Shown: positions 1 to 11,929 of the stretch, one piece after another
How positions within the stretch are numbered: position 1 is the stretch's first letter
Layout: the number at the start of each line of letters is the position of its first letter
Assembly: GCA_027605045.1 (NCBI GenBank)
Contig: JAQFWX010000002.1
Span: forward strand, 2,046,001-2,110,000
Origin: Phallus indusiatus
Lineage: Eukaryota > Basidiomycota > Agaricomycetes > Phallales > Phallaceae
DNA length: 64,000 bases
Direction of reading: 5' to 3'
Program-made: the position numbers and the translations under genes
The notes under the pieces: model-generated
Told to the model about the DNA's origin: nothing
Databases searched by the model: none
The model's input: the letters and a program-made list of their open reading frames with translations, nothing else

Positions 1-2058
1 CCATATGAAAAGTCTTTGTGCCCTCTGAGCCAATAGGGAACGCCAATTAGTGTCTACCGTGTCCAAAGTTTCAGATATGCCAGAAAGCTTATACGAAATG
101 ACTTTTTGAATGTCGTTTAATGTATGAGTTGAGTCAACGTCCGCCATATATTTGCAACAAACGTTTCGATGTTGATGGAACACTTTGATGTCATGTTCGG
201 GACGAGACGTTATTATAATACGATAATTGCTGGGAAGATCTGAGCTTCGTTCAAAAAGCAAGCGCAGAAGGATTTTGCGCTCCTTTTGATCACCACTCTC
301 GTCCAAGGCATCGATGATGATAACCATCCGTTTAGTCGTCCCTTTGGACGGCTTGATAATCATCTCGTTGAATTGTGTCTCGGGATCCGGGGACTTTCTA
401 ACCGCAACGTCCTTGACAGCCTGTACGAGACTTCGTTTCCATAACACGTTGCGATCGGCCACGTTGCGAGAAATGGTGCTAAACAAGAATTTGAACAGTT
501 CTTTATTAGTCCGACTGAAGCAGAAAAATGATCCGAGTTGATTATTTAGATTCTTGGCAATTGTGCGAGCGACTGCGGATTTCCCGGTTCCTGCCTGTCC
601 GCTGAGGATGAGAACCCGTTCGGTCGTATCCTTATTAACCCATTCTTCTATCTCTTTGAGAAGCATCTCGCGAGTTCCCGGTAGGCATTTCTTCCCCTCA
701 ACGCGTCCGACATCACTGGCGTATGGTATATCGCCAAGAAGGTTGGAAACTATTGATAGGAATTTAAGGCATCGAGTGCATACTAGAGACGGCCTTGACT
801 TACCAATATCCGATGCTATATCCAGCAATAAGATATCACGATTGTGTTCCATGATTTGATCAAATGATTTCTTGAATTCCGAAATTCTGTCGTCGAGAAC
901 TGGCCCTTTTATGAAATTTGTAGCTGAATAAAACATCACGCGGCTTGCATTGATTTGAGAACAGAAAGAACAAGAAGAAGTAGATACCTGGATTATTCTC
1001 TGTGTAGTCCTTGATGAATTTGGCACATTCGCAAGTTTTATCGATGAGAAGTCTTAGTTGGTCGGTTCGAGTGTCTCTAAGAACAGACAGTCGGTCCACT
1101 TCATCTATGTACTCATAGATGGACAATAATTTCTCAAGTAATTCTTTGATATTGACGGTCCGAGCTTGATTCGCCTGAGAAATCTGATAGGTGGATAAGT
1201 TACTGTTGAAAATAAAAATCAAACGCCGGCATACATTCGGAACCATGGACACAATACTCCAGATTTGTTGAACCAGTGGATTTAACTAATTTTTTAGTTA
1301 GAATCAACGTACAAACTAGTAATCAAAAACGAACCGAAGCAACAGGATCTATTGCTGTCTTGACGATTCCAAGATACGTGAAAAACGTGGACCAAGCTTT
1401 CCCTTCTGCAAAATAGATGTCCTTGCTTTTCTGTTTCGCTATGTCGAGCATGTCCTTGAAGCGATCTTCCTTGATAGCAAAGTTCAGCTGACTCTTCTTG
1501 CCCAGTGTAGTATTACAAACTCCTGGAATAATTGATAAACAAAGTTAAAAATGCAAATTATGAGACATACCGGATGATCTATCAAGAAGTTGGGACACGG
1601 CATTTGTTGTATACTCTCCGATAATCTCCGACTTGTCCTTTTGATCTTTTTTCATGAGAATTTTGAAGCGAATCGTGAAATCGGCGGTCACATTATAGCT
1701 TTTCAAATTCACTGATTAGCCAAAGATTCGGTAAATTCCTTTAATCTGATGAACCCACAGAATCTGTTCGCTCCAAACAATACATTTTCCTTGAGACTGT
1801 CCTTCGACTAACTTCGATGGTTCGTTATCACCGCCGATGATTTTGGCGATTTCGATTAAGAAGATCCGTTTGTGAACCTTCAGAGAAGGAACGGAAGGAT
1901 TTGTCAGTTTGATATCTGAAAAGTATGTTAGGCTGCGGTAAGAGCTGTGTAAATAATTTAGTACTAGAGATAGTATATCGACGCTGCTCAAATCTGCAAC
2001 AGAAATCGGTTATTTTGCTAACGTTAGATAAATAACAAATTCACAATGACGATGACAT
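1..2058 (-). CDS. NACHT-WD40 (STAND/NLR-like) gene A, 5' part only
   Basis: This is the 5' part of a fungal NLR-like gene; the rest lies beyond the left edge. Nine exons can be placed by comparison with gene B: 2058-2045, 1993-1965, 1915-1759, 1698-1571, 1522-1335, 1285-1235, 1183-988, 923-804 and 749-1. All introns are about 50 bp with GT/AG ends. The ATG at 2056-2058 was chosen because gene B has the same short first exon (MSSxL followed by FEQ). The first ~180 residues resemble a C2-like beta domain (DIKLTNPSVPS, then VWSEQIL and IGEYT); the C2 label is inference. A helical linker follows, then the NACHT NTPase with Walker A GQAGTGKS at 577-600 (about residue 345), Walker B MVIIIDALDE and sensor ITSRPEHDI. 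No stop is seen in the joined frame. Such proteins are thought to be signalling or self/non-self NTPases; ligand unknown. Confidence 0.8.
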
Positions 2059-2985
2059 GGGTTGAGCGTTTCTCATAAAGAAAATTAGTTCAGTGAGGGT
2101 TGGAAGTGAGTAAATGAGAGTGTAAGAGACTGATACTATCGTTGGGCGTTGGTTGAGAGTGAGAGAACAATAAGGTTGCCACGAGTTTTTCACCTTCTTT
2201 GGATTCTTCGGATGAACGCCTGTGATTATATGTATGAACATCGTTGTATTGATGATCAGTACTACATTGGCAAAAACAGCGTGGCGGCAAAACCTGAAAT
2301 TTAAGAGCCCGACGTGCCTGGCTTCTCAAGCAGTTCACCTTGATCCAATCCAACCGAGTCCAACCCTGATCGGCCTGATCCCGTGGTGCTGCCTACGGTA
2401 ATATCCATCGAATGCTCGATGAATGGCTCTCCCGAATTCATGCGACACCTTCAGGCCTCACCGAGATTGGATACCACGGAAAATCCACCTTTGAGCCCTA
2501 AAAACGATGTACATGTCCTGTTTGCCGTATTACTCTCAAAACAATAGTTGTTCACTAAATGTAAATATATTACCATCACCGTCAAGGATCTCTGACTAAG
2601 GCTGTCCTTCCGACTTTTTCGCAGTATTGCTGCTCTGACTACCGCGCTTCCAGATAGAGTTCACTAAAAGCGCCTGTAGACTTCAATGTTCAACGTTCAG
2701 CTTTTATCCTGATAAGAATGCATTAAAGTTAAAGATGATGGATACTGACCGAGTTTCTGACAGCCCTTTCCCAGCGATTTTAGAATGTCTAAAATCACTT
2801 CAAAATTGAGGTAAACCCCAGGCTGTTCGGTGCGACTGTGAAGGGGAAGAACATCATAACTTTGCAAATGTCGATGATCATTGATGGATCCAGACCAGGG
2901 GATGGGCATGGGACTGGACGATGAACGGTGGAGAACTTGAATTGAACTATGTTTCTGCTGTGGCCCCATCCTCGGTTGCGTGCGA
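2059..2985. other. Spacer upstream of gene A
   Basis: No convincing gene was seen. This stretch holds the presumed promoter side of gene A, which is read leftwards. Short open frames on the minus strand show no recognisable domain and no match to the region upstream of gene B. Confidence 0.4.
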
Positions 2986-2989
2986 TGTG

Positions 2990-3780
2990 CTGGTAAAGGA
3001 GCTTAGAACATGCTATTGTTCCCAGAAAGAATCATAGACTTGCGCGTGTTAGTCCCCGCACGACGCATTTCACCTTCGGTACCCAATTGACGCGAGAACT
3101 CCTGTTCATTAGGCTTCCGTCAAGTCGTTTCCCCCTACAAGAGTAACATACCGAGAGTGTTGGCATATCCAAGGTGTAGGCTACCGACGATGAATATATT
3201 AAGGTTGAGAAGGTGGCGAGACGTTATCCGACGTTCTTAGGACGAAGTGTTCGTGATATTTCAGTCAACCTGGAGTGTACCTTTGGGAACGCATTCCACG
3301 GTGCGACGAGCTTAGGAGGCGATCCAGTGCATGTAAGCTAGACCAGCCGATTAGAATTGACAACGTCGAGAGGGAAGATCGTGATAATATCACAGAATTC
3401 ACTTACTAGGCAGAGATGATTCTCACATTCACTAGGTGTCCTACCCCGTTTTCCAGTAACACAAGCCATAACGCGTAACGTGTTCAAGAACGTAGCACCG
3501 AGGTCCACCGGCAATGATGACGACAGTTAATAGTCCAGCAACTAAATAGAGTCACCGAAAGCGTCACTGCTCTCAGAAAACGCTTTCATTACGCGGGATA
3601 AACGCGAAATTGAGAGTATCGCCACAGCTTTGTTGAGCTTGAAGACGTTCTTTCGCGTCCGTAAGGAGCTTGGTGAATCCACACGAATGACAAGTACAAT
3701 ATCTTGTGCGTCTATTTCAGCTGAGAATGAGATGACGGATGGATGAGATTTGGAAATGACTTACGGTGGGTCTAGTGGTG
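2990..3780 (-). repeat. Degenerate copy of repeat family R (R-g)
   Basis: A weak, diverged copy of family R. Recognisable blocks are the segment around 3250-3345 (tcaacctggag, then gaacgcattcca, then cagtgcatgtaagctag) and the segment around 3440-3530 (cgttttccagtaacacaag, then aggtccaccggcaatgat). Both are shared with R-e (23,480-24,620). No intact reading frame survives. Borders are approximate. Confidence 0.5.
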
Positions 3781-4089
3781 AAGAGGATGTGATTCAGGGA
3801 GAAGTGCTGGGAGTCTGCAGAACGAGGGCAATAAGCTGACGCTGGAAAATGGGAGTGTGGTGCAGGGAGGAAATGTAGCAAAGCCATGATACAAATATGA
3901 GATGATTTGTTGTGAATAAGAGCTGATATATGATACGGGAAGAGTGTTGAAAGTGCCGCGTTATGGTCGTAAACGACGCGGGAGATGCCGAGCTCGACCA
4001 CGTAAAACCTGGCACCAGTTTTTCCGCTGCAGAATCGCAACTCTTACACATCGCGGAGGAACAGTGTACAATGACAGAACGCGGGATCG

Positions 4090-4370
4090 GTCTAGGTACT
4101 CCGTTGTGAACAGGTGATTGTCACGTCCTTCGTCCCACATTGGATGATGTCTGCCGAAGTCACTCAGCCACTGGCCCGGATTGTCCGGAGGTCCTTACGC
4201 AAGACAATGATTACATTCACAGCTGAAAGTCATTGTAAGCGTGCAGCGTTCGTCCGTTTCTCCATCAGAATGTGGCGATCTCCTGGCCGCCGTGCTATTC
4301 CCAGCTTTCAAAGCGTTAAGAATAAAACTGACTATGGTGCTATGTATACGACAGCTAAGTATTTATTGTA
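4090..4370 (-). mobile_element. LINE endonuclease-region fragment
   Basis: This 280-bp stretch matches the endonuclease end of the two larger LINE copies (14,160-14,400 and 27,780-27,960). They share the gtgaacaggtgattg block, the cattggatgatgtctg block and the tail near cagctttcaaagcgtt. Only the 5' endonuclease end, read on the minus strand, is present. RT and RNase H are missing, which is unusual because LINEs normally lose their 5' ends. This points to a later deletion or to segmental duplication rather than simple retrotransposition. Confidence 0.55.
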
Positions 4371-4379
4371 GTTTCGCTT

Positions 4380-5930
4380 TGTAGAGTAAGCCCGACTCGG
4401 ACTTGAATAAAATGCTTTACATATGGCTTTCAAACTGCATGAACCTAAATGAGAAGTTACGAAGATGGATCCTTGTATTGGTTAAACTACGTACCATGAT
4501 TAATAGAATCGTCAGGGCTCAGTACTCAGTACTCAGACCGGAGCTGCTGACTGGACATGAATGGTGTAAGCTGGATCTACGCGTTCAGTTCTTGACATCT
4601 TCAAATAGTTGGCGATGACTGAATTTAGATAAGGAAGGACTGTATTGGATACACCTATGGAAGGCCGTGTAATCATTGTACTAGAATATCCGTTCCTGAA
4701 TGAATGATTTCAATCGTCTTCGCACGATCGCTGCGGGTGACTCCAAAGAAAAAGGGTTCGATATCATGAACGTCATTGCTGACGAAACCAGAGCAGCGCA
4801 GGACGATCTGCTCATGGGCTAGGAATAGACATTGAACAATAGAACTCTTCTCCATCGTTGCTTGGTCGGTTGCTTGGAAAATGGTACGTTGGTGTTACGG
4901 TGGAGGAGCTTGGCATCGAGTTGTGCGTGTCAAATCCTGCACGACATAGCCTATTTCTTGCAATTGACGCAAAAATTGTCGCTCGTCAGGCCTTCAGGTG
5001 TCATTGTGTCGTCTTCTCCATCAAAGCTTATCGTATCTGAATGTTCTTCGTGTCCCAGTTCAGCTTCATCGTCATCGTCGGTGTTGGTAGACAAGAAGCC
5101 GAATTTGAAGTTGTTATCGGACAAGCTGCTACCATATCACAGGTAGAAGGTACCCATGGTGAGTCTGTTGACGTTGATGTTGGTGTTGGTGTTGGTGGGG
5201 ATTGACGAAACCTTTCCGACATGGGTGTTTCTGGGACAGATACGGAAGGGTACCTTTGGAAACGCATTCAGACTCAACAGAGATTGAAAGTAACCTGTGC
5301 AAACTAAATGGCTTGAGTCAACGAGAACAAAAGACAGTAACGGTTACATACCGAACCCATGTACTAGCTCTAATTCTCTCAATTCGAACTGTGGGTGTAC
5401 GCCATTGAGAATCAGTCGTATTCCGTCATCCGGCAACACTAGCAGCATAACTGCAGCTAGGTCCAGGTCCAGGTCCACCGGCGGCGATGACGCAGTCTTA
5501 AAAGTAGCCCACCAAGCTCGGATAGACTAGCAAGAGCGCCACCAACGTAGGCCTTCGAGAGTACTACATCTTTATCGAAAGGGACAAACACGAATTCGAT
5601 GAATATCTCCAAGACCTGTTAAGCCTCAGCGTTTGGTTTGTTCGCAAAAGGCGAATGAAAAGAACGGTGTCTGTTGCGTTGGTTTTCACGAAACCTTGTT
5701 CGCACACAGAAGAAAAGGTGAGCGGAGGAGACTGAAAAAGGCCTATGACGAAGAGGCTCAAGAAGAAATGTTGGTTGAGAGCCCAAAAGAAGTATTGTAG
5801 GACGACAAGACGGAAACGGTTTGTCCCACGAGGAAAGATGATGCGAGTCCCGTTCCCAAGACAGACAGAGGGGCGGTATAATGAAGGTCTGATGCAGAGG
5901 AAATGCAAATTTAGTTAGAAAAAGGATGGA
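4380..5930 (-). repeat. Repeat family R copy (R-a), decayed multi-exon gene
   Basis: One of the better copies of a repeated, apparently intron-containing minus-strand gene family. Read from 5930 leftwards it has an N-terminal segment (IRPSLY, LGNGT, CEQGFVKT), a segment PPVDLDLDLAAVMLLVLPDD, and a ~48-bp intron with a GTATGTAA donor near 5350 and a catttag acceptor near 5306. Then come a segment ending in LNWDTKNI near 5045 and the 60-codon ORF annotated separately. Several frames are broken. The same order is seen in R-d and R-f. I do not recognise the protein family. R-d and R-f lie immediately 3' of NACHT-WD40 genes B and C, which suggests co-duplication with them. Confidence 0.55.
4673..4855 (-). 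CDS. Conserved 60-aa ORF of repeat family R (copy 1)
   Basis: An open frame of exactly 60 codons on the minus strand, starting MEKSSIVQCL and ending TDILVQ. The copy at 14,758-14,940 has the same start codon, length and stop, and matches at 41 of 60 residues by my count, including the unbroken block RCSGFVSNDV and the block KTIEI. There is no signal peptide, membrane segment or known motif. It may be a small independent gene or the last exon of the R gene. A copy near 28,380-28,560 is disrupted. Function unknown. Confidence 0.4.
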   Translation of the reverse strand: MEKSSIVQCLFLAHEQIVLRCSGFVSNDVHDIEPFFFGVTRSDRAKTIEIIHSGTDILVQ

Positions 5931-5989
5931 AGCACGGTGTATTTTGTGCTAATGCGTACCTAATACGGGAAAGACAGCCGCGTCGTTGG

Positions 5990-6960
5990 TTGCCTAGCAG
6001 TATTATGGTGGTGCTAGCAGCTACATACAGTAGAGGAGCTTGACAATCGAGCTGCGTGTGTTTAAACTCGGCGCGATATATCTCTTATCTTGGTCTGTGG
6101 TTGACGAAAGAGTTGTCGACAGGCTTTATCGTGTCGTCTTTTTAAAAGCTAGCTGTTCGTCGTGTCTCAGTTCAGCTTCAACGTCAGAGTTGGTAGGCAG
6201 GAGACCGGTCTTGAAAACGATACTGGACAAGCTGTTACCGTGTCGCGGGAGTAAAATCTGTCCGCGGTGAATCGTTGGTGTTGTTGTTGGTATTGACGGG
6301 GGACGACGAGACATTTTCCGACCGAGTTTGGACATGGTGTTTGTGATGTAGTAACGGGGTGGGGTATTTTCGGAAATACATTCAAACTTAATAAGTTTGC
6401 GAAGCAGCCCATGTAAACTAAATGACCAGAGTCAGCGAGAACAAAAGACAATGATGATTACATACCGAACTCATCCCCTAGTTCTAATTCTCTCAATCCG
6501 AACTGCGTGTTCGCGTCCGTTGAGAGTCAGTCATATTCCGTCATCCAGCAAGACTAGCAGCACAACTGCAACTATAACCAGGTCCAACAACGTAGGCCTT
6601 CAAGAGTGCAACATCTTCTATTGGGAGGGATAAGCGAATTTGTCGAGTATGTATCGCTACGGCTCCAAAGCGTTTGGAATGTTCGCAAAGGTGAATGAGC
6701 TCCAGACATGAAATGAGAACAGTGCTTTGTGCGTCTGTTCCCACCGAGCCTTGTTCGCAGAAGAAATGGGAAGCGGATGAGCTGGAAGCGACATATGGCA
6801 GGGGAAATTGAGAATACGTGTTGATGGAGCCCAAGAAAAGTATTCTGGGACGACGAGGCGACGCAGTCCGTTTATCCAAAGGGAAGAAAGGTGATGTGAG
6901 CCCTGTTCCCAAGGCAAGTACTAAGAGTGCGTTATGATCGTGAGTGTTGAGCAGGTCGTA
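5990..6960 (-). repeat. Repeat family R copy (R-b), lacks the 60-aa ORF
   Basis: Lies head to tail with R-a. It keeps the SFSRPVSCLPTLTLKLN segment (about 6167-6230), the intron block with the cataccga boundary near 6466, and the N-terminal segment ending near 6920. The 60-codon ORF that should lie at its left end is absent; the junction with R-a falls near 5940-6010. No intact gene remains. Confidence 0.5.
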
Positions 6961-9660
6961 CTTGCCAGTGAGGATGTCCGAGTCGCGCTAACCGACGCAC
7001 CGGGTGTTTCCGAGCTGGACACAATTGACGCTTGTTCGGAATGCCTCCCTCTCTCGTGTCGCGCCTCCTCTTCTAGCCGTGTATAACAAGGCTCAAGATG
7101 AACTAGACTCGTTTGATGGTACGAATGTGCTCAGTGAAGGCATTAGTATACTAATTGGTGAGTTCAGACTAATATTGACGGTTCTTGATCCGGGTTTGAT
7201 TCATTCAAACGTGCTGGGACTGAGGATATATCAACCATTCCAATGGTAGTCCACAATAGCACTATCGTAAGTATCGTGCAATTTGGATACCAGACAATGA
7301 GTACTCCAGAGTCTGGAGAGTTTAGATGCGCAGTATCAGCGTACATGCATAGAGATGAGATGGGGCTGTTTTTTCAACATTTGACTTGTAGCGACTTGTT
7401 ATAGATGCGTTTTTATAACGTCGACATAATCTCTTCGTACTCTGTCCTGAGTGAGAGTTTGTGTCGGGGTAAGCTTGGTTTGGCCCTCGAATTTTATGGG
7501 AGACTAAAACATCGTGTTGAATAGATCAATTTTCGTGGCCACTTTGGATGCCCTGAGCGATTATTTCATCTGCTCCATCGAGTCACCTTCGACGCGGGAT
7601 GGGCTTTTACTTTCCTGTTAGTCATGATCAAGTTTCTAGAGGCCATAATCACCTGCAGGATTCGCTGTTGGCATTCCTCGTCCACCTGGAGCCCGTTCTC
7701 TTTTTCCCCTTGCGTTTGATCATTCAATCTATGGTATCATCTTGGAGAGCTGTCTTTTTTTCGGGTTCTCGCTTATGGACGAAGTCCGTTGCAGCTTGTG
7801 TACTTCCATCAATGTTTTCGTTCGTGACTTGTTTGCGGTGGTTCCACCATGTCTAAATCATACGCTCTCACTAATTGCATCCGTTCCTTACGGGCGCCTT
7901 GGTTCGTGTCGGTATTAATTTCGTCAACTTGGGATCTTTCTCAACAAAGTATGTTGAGATGATGAAGCGGCGTATCTGTGTGACGGGGTTCTCGTCTCGT
8001 CTGCGTCTTCCTCAAAGTCTGTTGAAGGGAATCGTTTCATCATCTTTGTTTTGGGGTTCCTGCACCCTTGTTCTTACGTCTCTTCATATGCGTAGGCTTT
8101 TTAAAACTCATTGTTTTGGGTGGCTGCCTTAAATGACGAATAGGTGCGTGTTTTTTACTGTCCCGACTCATGTGGTGTTTAGTCCTCAAGCAGTTTCTCG
8201 GCGCATTCATGCCTACAGAGTATTATATTATTATAGCTGTTTTAATTTCCGGAGAGATTTCAACGCCATCAGTCGCAATCTCATACATATTTCCTGGTCA
8301 TTGTTACCACTATCTTCAAGAAAGTGGGAAAAGTCGAAATTTCGAACGGGTGGCTCAGCTTAGGTTTTCACGATTGTATGGAAGCTGCTCAACGCGAAGG
8401 TGTCCGTTGTTCCTGGTAGTTCTATTCTTATACGGTTTTAGCATTTATTTTGATAAACTTCGTCAGCAAAGAAAGTCCACGCTGGTTTCGTGCTATCTCG
8501 GTAGCAAATAGTTTCCCAAGTTCATGAATTCCATCGTGTTATTTCTCAATCTCGCGTCGAGATATCTCCTTCCTTCCTTTCATACCCACCGAAAGTCAGA
8601 TTTCCTAATTTGTGTAGGAATTCGAGGGAAGGGACATACTTTTCACCTTAGAACAAATGTCATTCTCGGCCCATCTACCGCTAGAGAGGATAGCAACTAT
8701 GTATATGCCTAGTTCAACTTGATTTCAACGTTAGTGCCCATTCAATTTCACTATTTTTTGAATATAAAGTCTCATCTGAATGATATGTAGTCTCGTCTCT
8801 TTCCCGAAGCCCCCGGGCTTTGTGTCTTCCGTGACCAGCGGTGTTGTGATGTAATGCAGAAGGCCCACTCTCATAAACCTGATTGGTTCATTCTTTATCC
8901 CTCTCAGGTATACTAATGTGACACTGGATGCAGCTGAAGCCACGGAATTTCCAGCTTCGTTTTAATGTAGATAATTCTGAACTGGACGAGCTCGAAACAC
9001 CTAGCATACAAAGTCACATCGAACACAATTGACAGGTGGCAAGTTTTACAAGAATCTGTCAATGGGGACTTTTGAATACAATCTCTTTTAACGGTTCGGA
9101 ATTATGATTTTCAATTATGAAGGCAATATGCTCGCAAGCTGTGTTCCCTATACCGACGGTGTCGACGGAGTGAAACTGTGTCCGTCCTGAGACATTTAAA
9201 TCCTCTTTCGGGTAACGGTAACGCGATTATACATTCACATACATGCGCCTTCCCTTCCCACTGATTTCAATAAAATGTGTTTCGTTAGCAGGTAGTGCTA
9301 TGGCAGCGAGAGTTCAGAGGCCATGCAAGAAGAATTGACTACGGCAGGCACTTTTTCTTGGAGGGAGTTAAATGACCATGAGCCCATCGCCAATGCATGC
9401 TTCTTACACTACATAAGTATGTGTGAATGTTGTGCTCCGTCGCGATATACTCAGCATCTTTGGTGGATTTTTCTTTAGGCGGAAACGTAATGGTGTCGAT
9501 AAACTACCTGCGTTTTTATAAGACAGATGGAGCAGCCATCGCGATAGCTGAAGCTCTCAAGAAGAAAAGGCCCTGAATAACGCAGTAGAAAGTGTCAATA
9601 TGGAGGAATGAGTGGATTGACGAGAAACTCGGATTGAAGGATCGACTATCAAGCTTTAAA
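6961..9660. other. Long spacer with no recognisable gene
   Basis: Open frames of up to about 113 codons occur on the plus strand (for example 8170-8511), but they show no domain, no conserved start context and no paralogue elsewhere in the window. Some minus-strand stretches near 8250-8390 read like diverged coding sequence (for example FDFSHFLEDSGNNDQEI) but are soon broken by stops. Treated as decayed sequence. Confidence 0.4.
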
Positions 9661-9661
9661 T

Positions 9662-9830
9662 GTGTAAGTTAATTAATCTCTCTCTAGTAGTCGGTAAAAA
9701 CGACTATATTACCTGTAAGTTAATTAATCTACAGGTAATGAGTATAACGACACGTTTTGTAAGTAGTAATGGCTCACCTCTCTCTAGTAGTCGGTAAAGA
9801 CGACTAGGGAGAGGTGACGCGCTTGTATTA
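9662..9830. repeat. Cluster of hairpins and short direct repeats
   Basis: Three strong inverted repeats lie within 130 bp: 9688-9706 (arms TAGTCG/CGACTA), 9711-9736 (arms ACCTGTA/TACAGGT) and 9774-9817 (arms of 17-20 nt around a GTAAAGA loop). The sequence tgtaagttaattaatc occurs twice (about 9662 and 9714), and ctctctctagtagtcggtaaa also occurs twice with small differences. This may be a foldback element or a small structured RNA. No flanking target duplication was identified. Confidence 0.5.
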
Positions 9831-10195
9831 CGCGTAGAGGGCGTGGTACTGGCGCTTATAGACAATCCTTCTAACAAAATGTTCCTTTATCGTTTACAGA
9901 CTTTATCGCTTCAATCTCCATTCCCGATGTGTGCACATGCTCCGCCTTCTCAGTATCACTCTTCGTGTGTACCGGTATAGACGAAGGGATACACTTTGAC
10001 GTGAATCAAAGTAATCAGTTCCTTAAAAGCGTTTTGGAACGCGAGCGCGACGACAATTGGGCAGTCTGACTACTATGTAATGTCATAAGAGCAGGGACCA
10101 TAATTGAAGAATTAAATTACATTTACGTAGCATCAACACAAATTCTCCATATTCTTGTAATCATCACACCACATAGTCGCTGGTGAAACCAGAGC
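9831..10195. other. Spacer
   Basis: No ORF, repeat or structured element recognised in this stretch. Confidence 0.3.
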
Positions 10196-10199
10196 TGGG

Positions 10200-11350
10200 A
10201 GGAAGCGAAAGTCAATCTCCAGATTAGTCTTAGGTTTTATCATGTCGTCTCCTCTGCTGTATCCAAAACCTGTTCTTCATGGCGAATGCTTCGAGGTCGA
10301 TGTCGTAGAAGCGAGTCTAGTTTCACAAGCGTAACGGAACAAGCTCTGCTACCGTATTCGAAACTATGGGCGTGTTCCGGCGTAAACCGCTGACGGTAAA
10401 TCTGTTCCTGTTGATGTTGGTTATAGTGTTCGCGGTACGTATGACGATGTCAACCTGGGGTATTTCTAAGAAGACGTTCCATGGGACGAAGAAGTTGGGA
10501 GGAAACCCATGTAACTAGAAGATGACTGGAATCAATGACAACAACAGAAGATCATGACGGCTACATACCGAGTCCATATTAGTTCTCATTCTCTTGATCC
10601 GAGCTACGCTTGAGTTACGTTCCCGCTTTTATTGAGAGCGTCTCGAGCATAATTGTTACGGTATTCGGATCCATCATGAACAATAACGACAAGCCGAACA
10701 AGTAGCTACACCGAAATAGGCCTTCAAAAGTAGGCAAGTGTACCCCTTGATTAGGAAAACAAACGCTGTCCGGAGTATCATAGTTTCACCGAAATTCAAA
10801 GCTTTCAGGATGTTCGTAAAACCTTGGCAAATGAAGTCCGGATATGACTGACGAGAACAATCTCTCGTGTATCTGTTCCCGCTAAGCCTTGATCTCACGC
10901 AGAAGAGATGATGGAAAGAAAAGACCCGAGACTGCTGATGACTAGAGACTAGGGCGACCGAGAAGACGTATTGACTAAGATCGCAGAAGAGATGTTGTGA
11001 GACTACAAGGCGAACGCTGCTTGCTTTACCGGGAATAAAAGTGACGTGGGCCGCCGGCAGAGGACAATGAGAGTTGACGCAGGCGGGATATGAAGCAAAA
11101 GTTGTGGAAATATAGAAAACTAACTACTAACCTCATAGACGGTCATAAGGTGGAAAGTGTACTTGCGACGTGGCGCTTACCGATGCCCGGGCACCGATGT
11201 AGGCCCTCAAGCTAAAGAATACACCTTCATCAGGAGAAAAGCTTGATCCCACACAGAAGAGATGGTGAGTAGATAAGACTGGAAACGGCTTATAACAGAG
11301 GTGATCGAGAAGATGTATTGACTGGGGGCCCAGTAGATCCGAATTGGACA
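10200..11350 (-). repeat. Repeat family R copy (R-c) with a further truncated piece
   Basis: A diverged copy recognised by the block around 10,440-10,620: tcaacctgggg, then ttccatgggacgaagaagtt, then the intron boundary cataccgagtcc. The N-terminal segment follows to about 11,050. A second short N-terminal fragment follows at 11,190-11,340, where taggccctcaagc and the cacacagaagagatggtgag block recur. No intact frame. Confidence 0.45.
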
Positions 11351-11929
11351 CTGTTGGCGCTCAGTCGGAAGAACACTGCCGTGGTTCCGAAGTAGATTGT
11401 GGGCCTCAGCGCTCCTTGCTTTTACGCAGGCCTCGCTCTCCCTGTAGCGACTTGCGCGTCGCATTCGTCCTCTGACTTCATGGTGAGCTGAACAGTGTAA
11501 CAGGAAATCGTATGACGGTTTCGTTCTTATCATTACACTGGGAGGAAATGGAAAACTTTGCACACTGGATACGGCGAAGGTGGGGTGCGTCCAGTGCATT
11601 TGATGTAAAAGTCCGAGAGACTTTTACACAAGAACTTCAAGAACAAAGGAATATCACACAAGATGAGTGCAGATGGTCTTCGTTAAAGAAGCTAAAGAAT
11701 AAAATATCTACATCTCGAGCTTATATACCTAAAATAAAGATTATCTAATTATTAGATAACTAAGAGAAATAAGCAAACGTTCGGAAACGATTTGTAAGTA
11801 AGGGAAAATAAAAGATAAGATTAGAAAATAGTCCGAAGTCCCCGACTCGGACTTTTCGGACAGATTGAAAGAGTCCAGACTCTTACATTTGAATAAGTGC
11901 ACTGGAGTCTGGCGCGTCTCCTTTCCAGG
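11351..11929. other. Spacer between R-c and the LINE copy
   Basis: No gene recognised. A frame on the plus strand (11,512-11,748) has no identifiable domain. An AT-rich stretch lies at 11,690-11,850. Confidence 0.3.

Noticed and set aside
8170..8511. Possible membrane protein on the plus strand
   Set aside because: Hydrophobic stretches only; no start context, homologue or paralogue, in a decayed region.
9662..9830. CRISPR array or tRNA
   Set aside because: Repeats are not regularly spaced, no spacers are seen, no cloverleaf fits, and the genome is eukaryotic.
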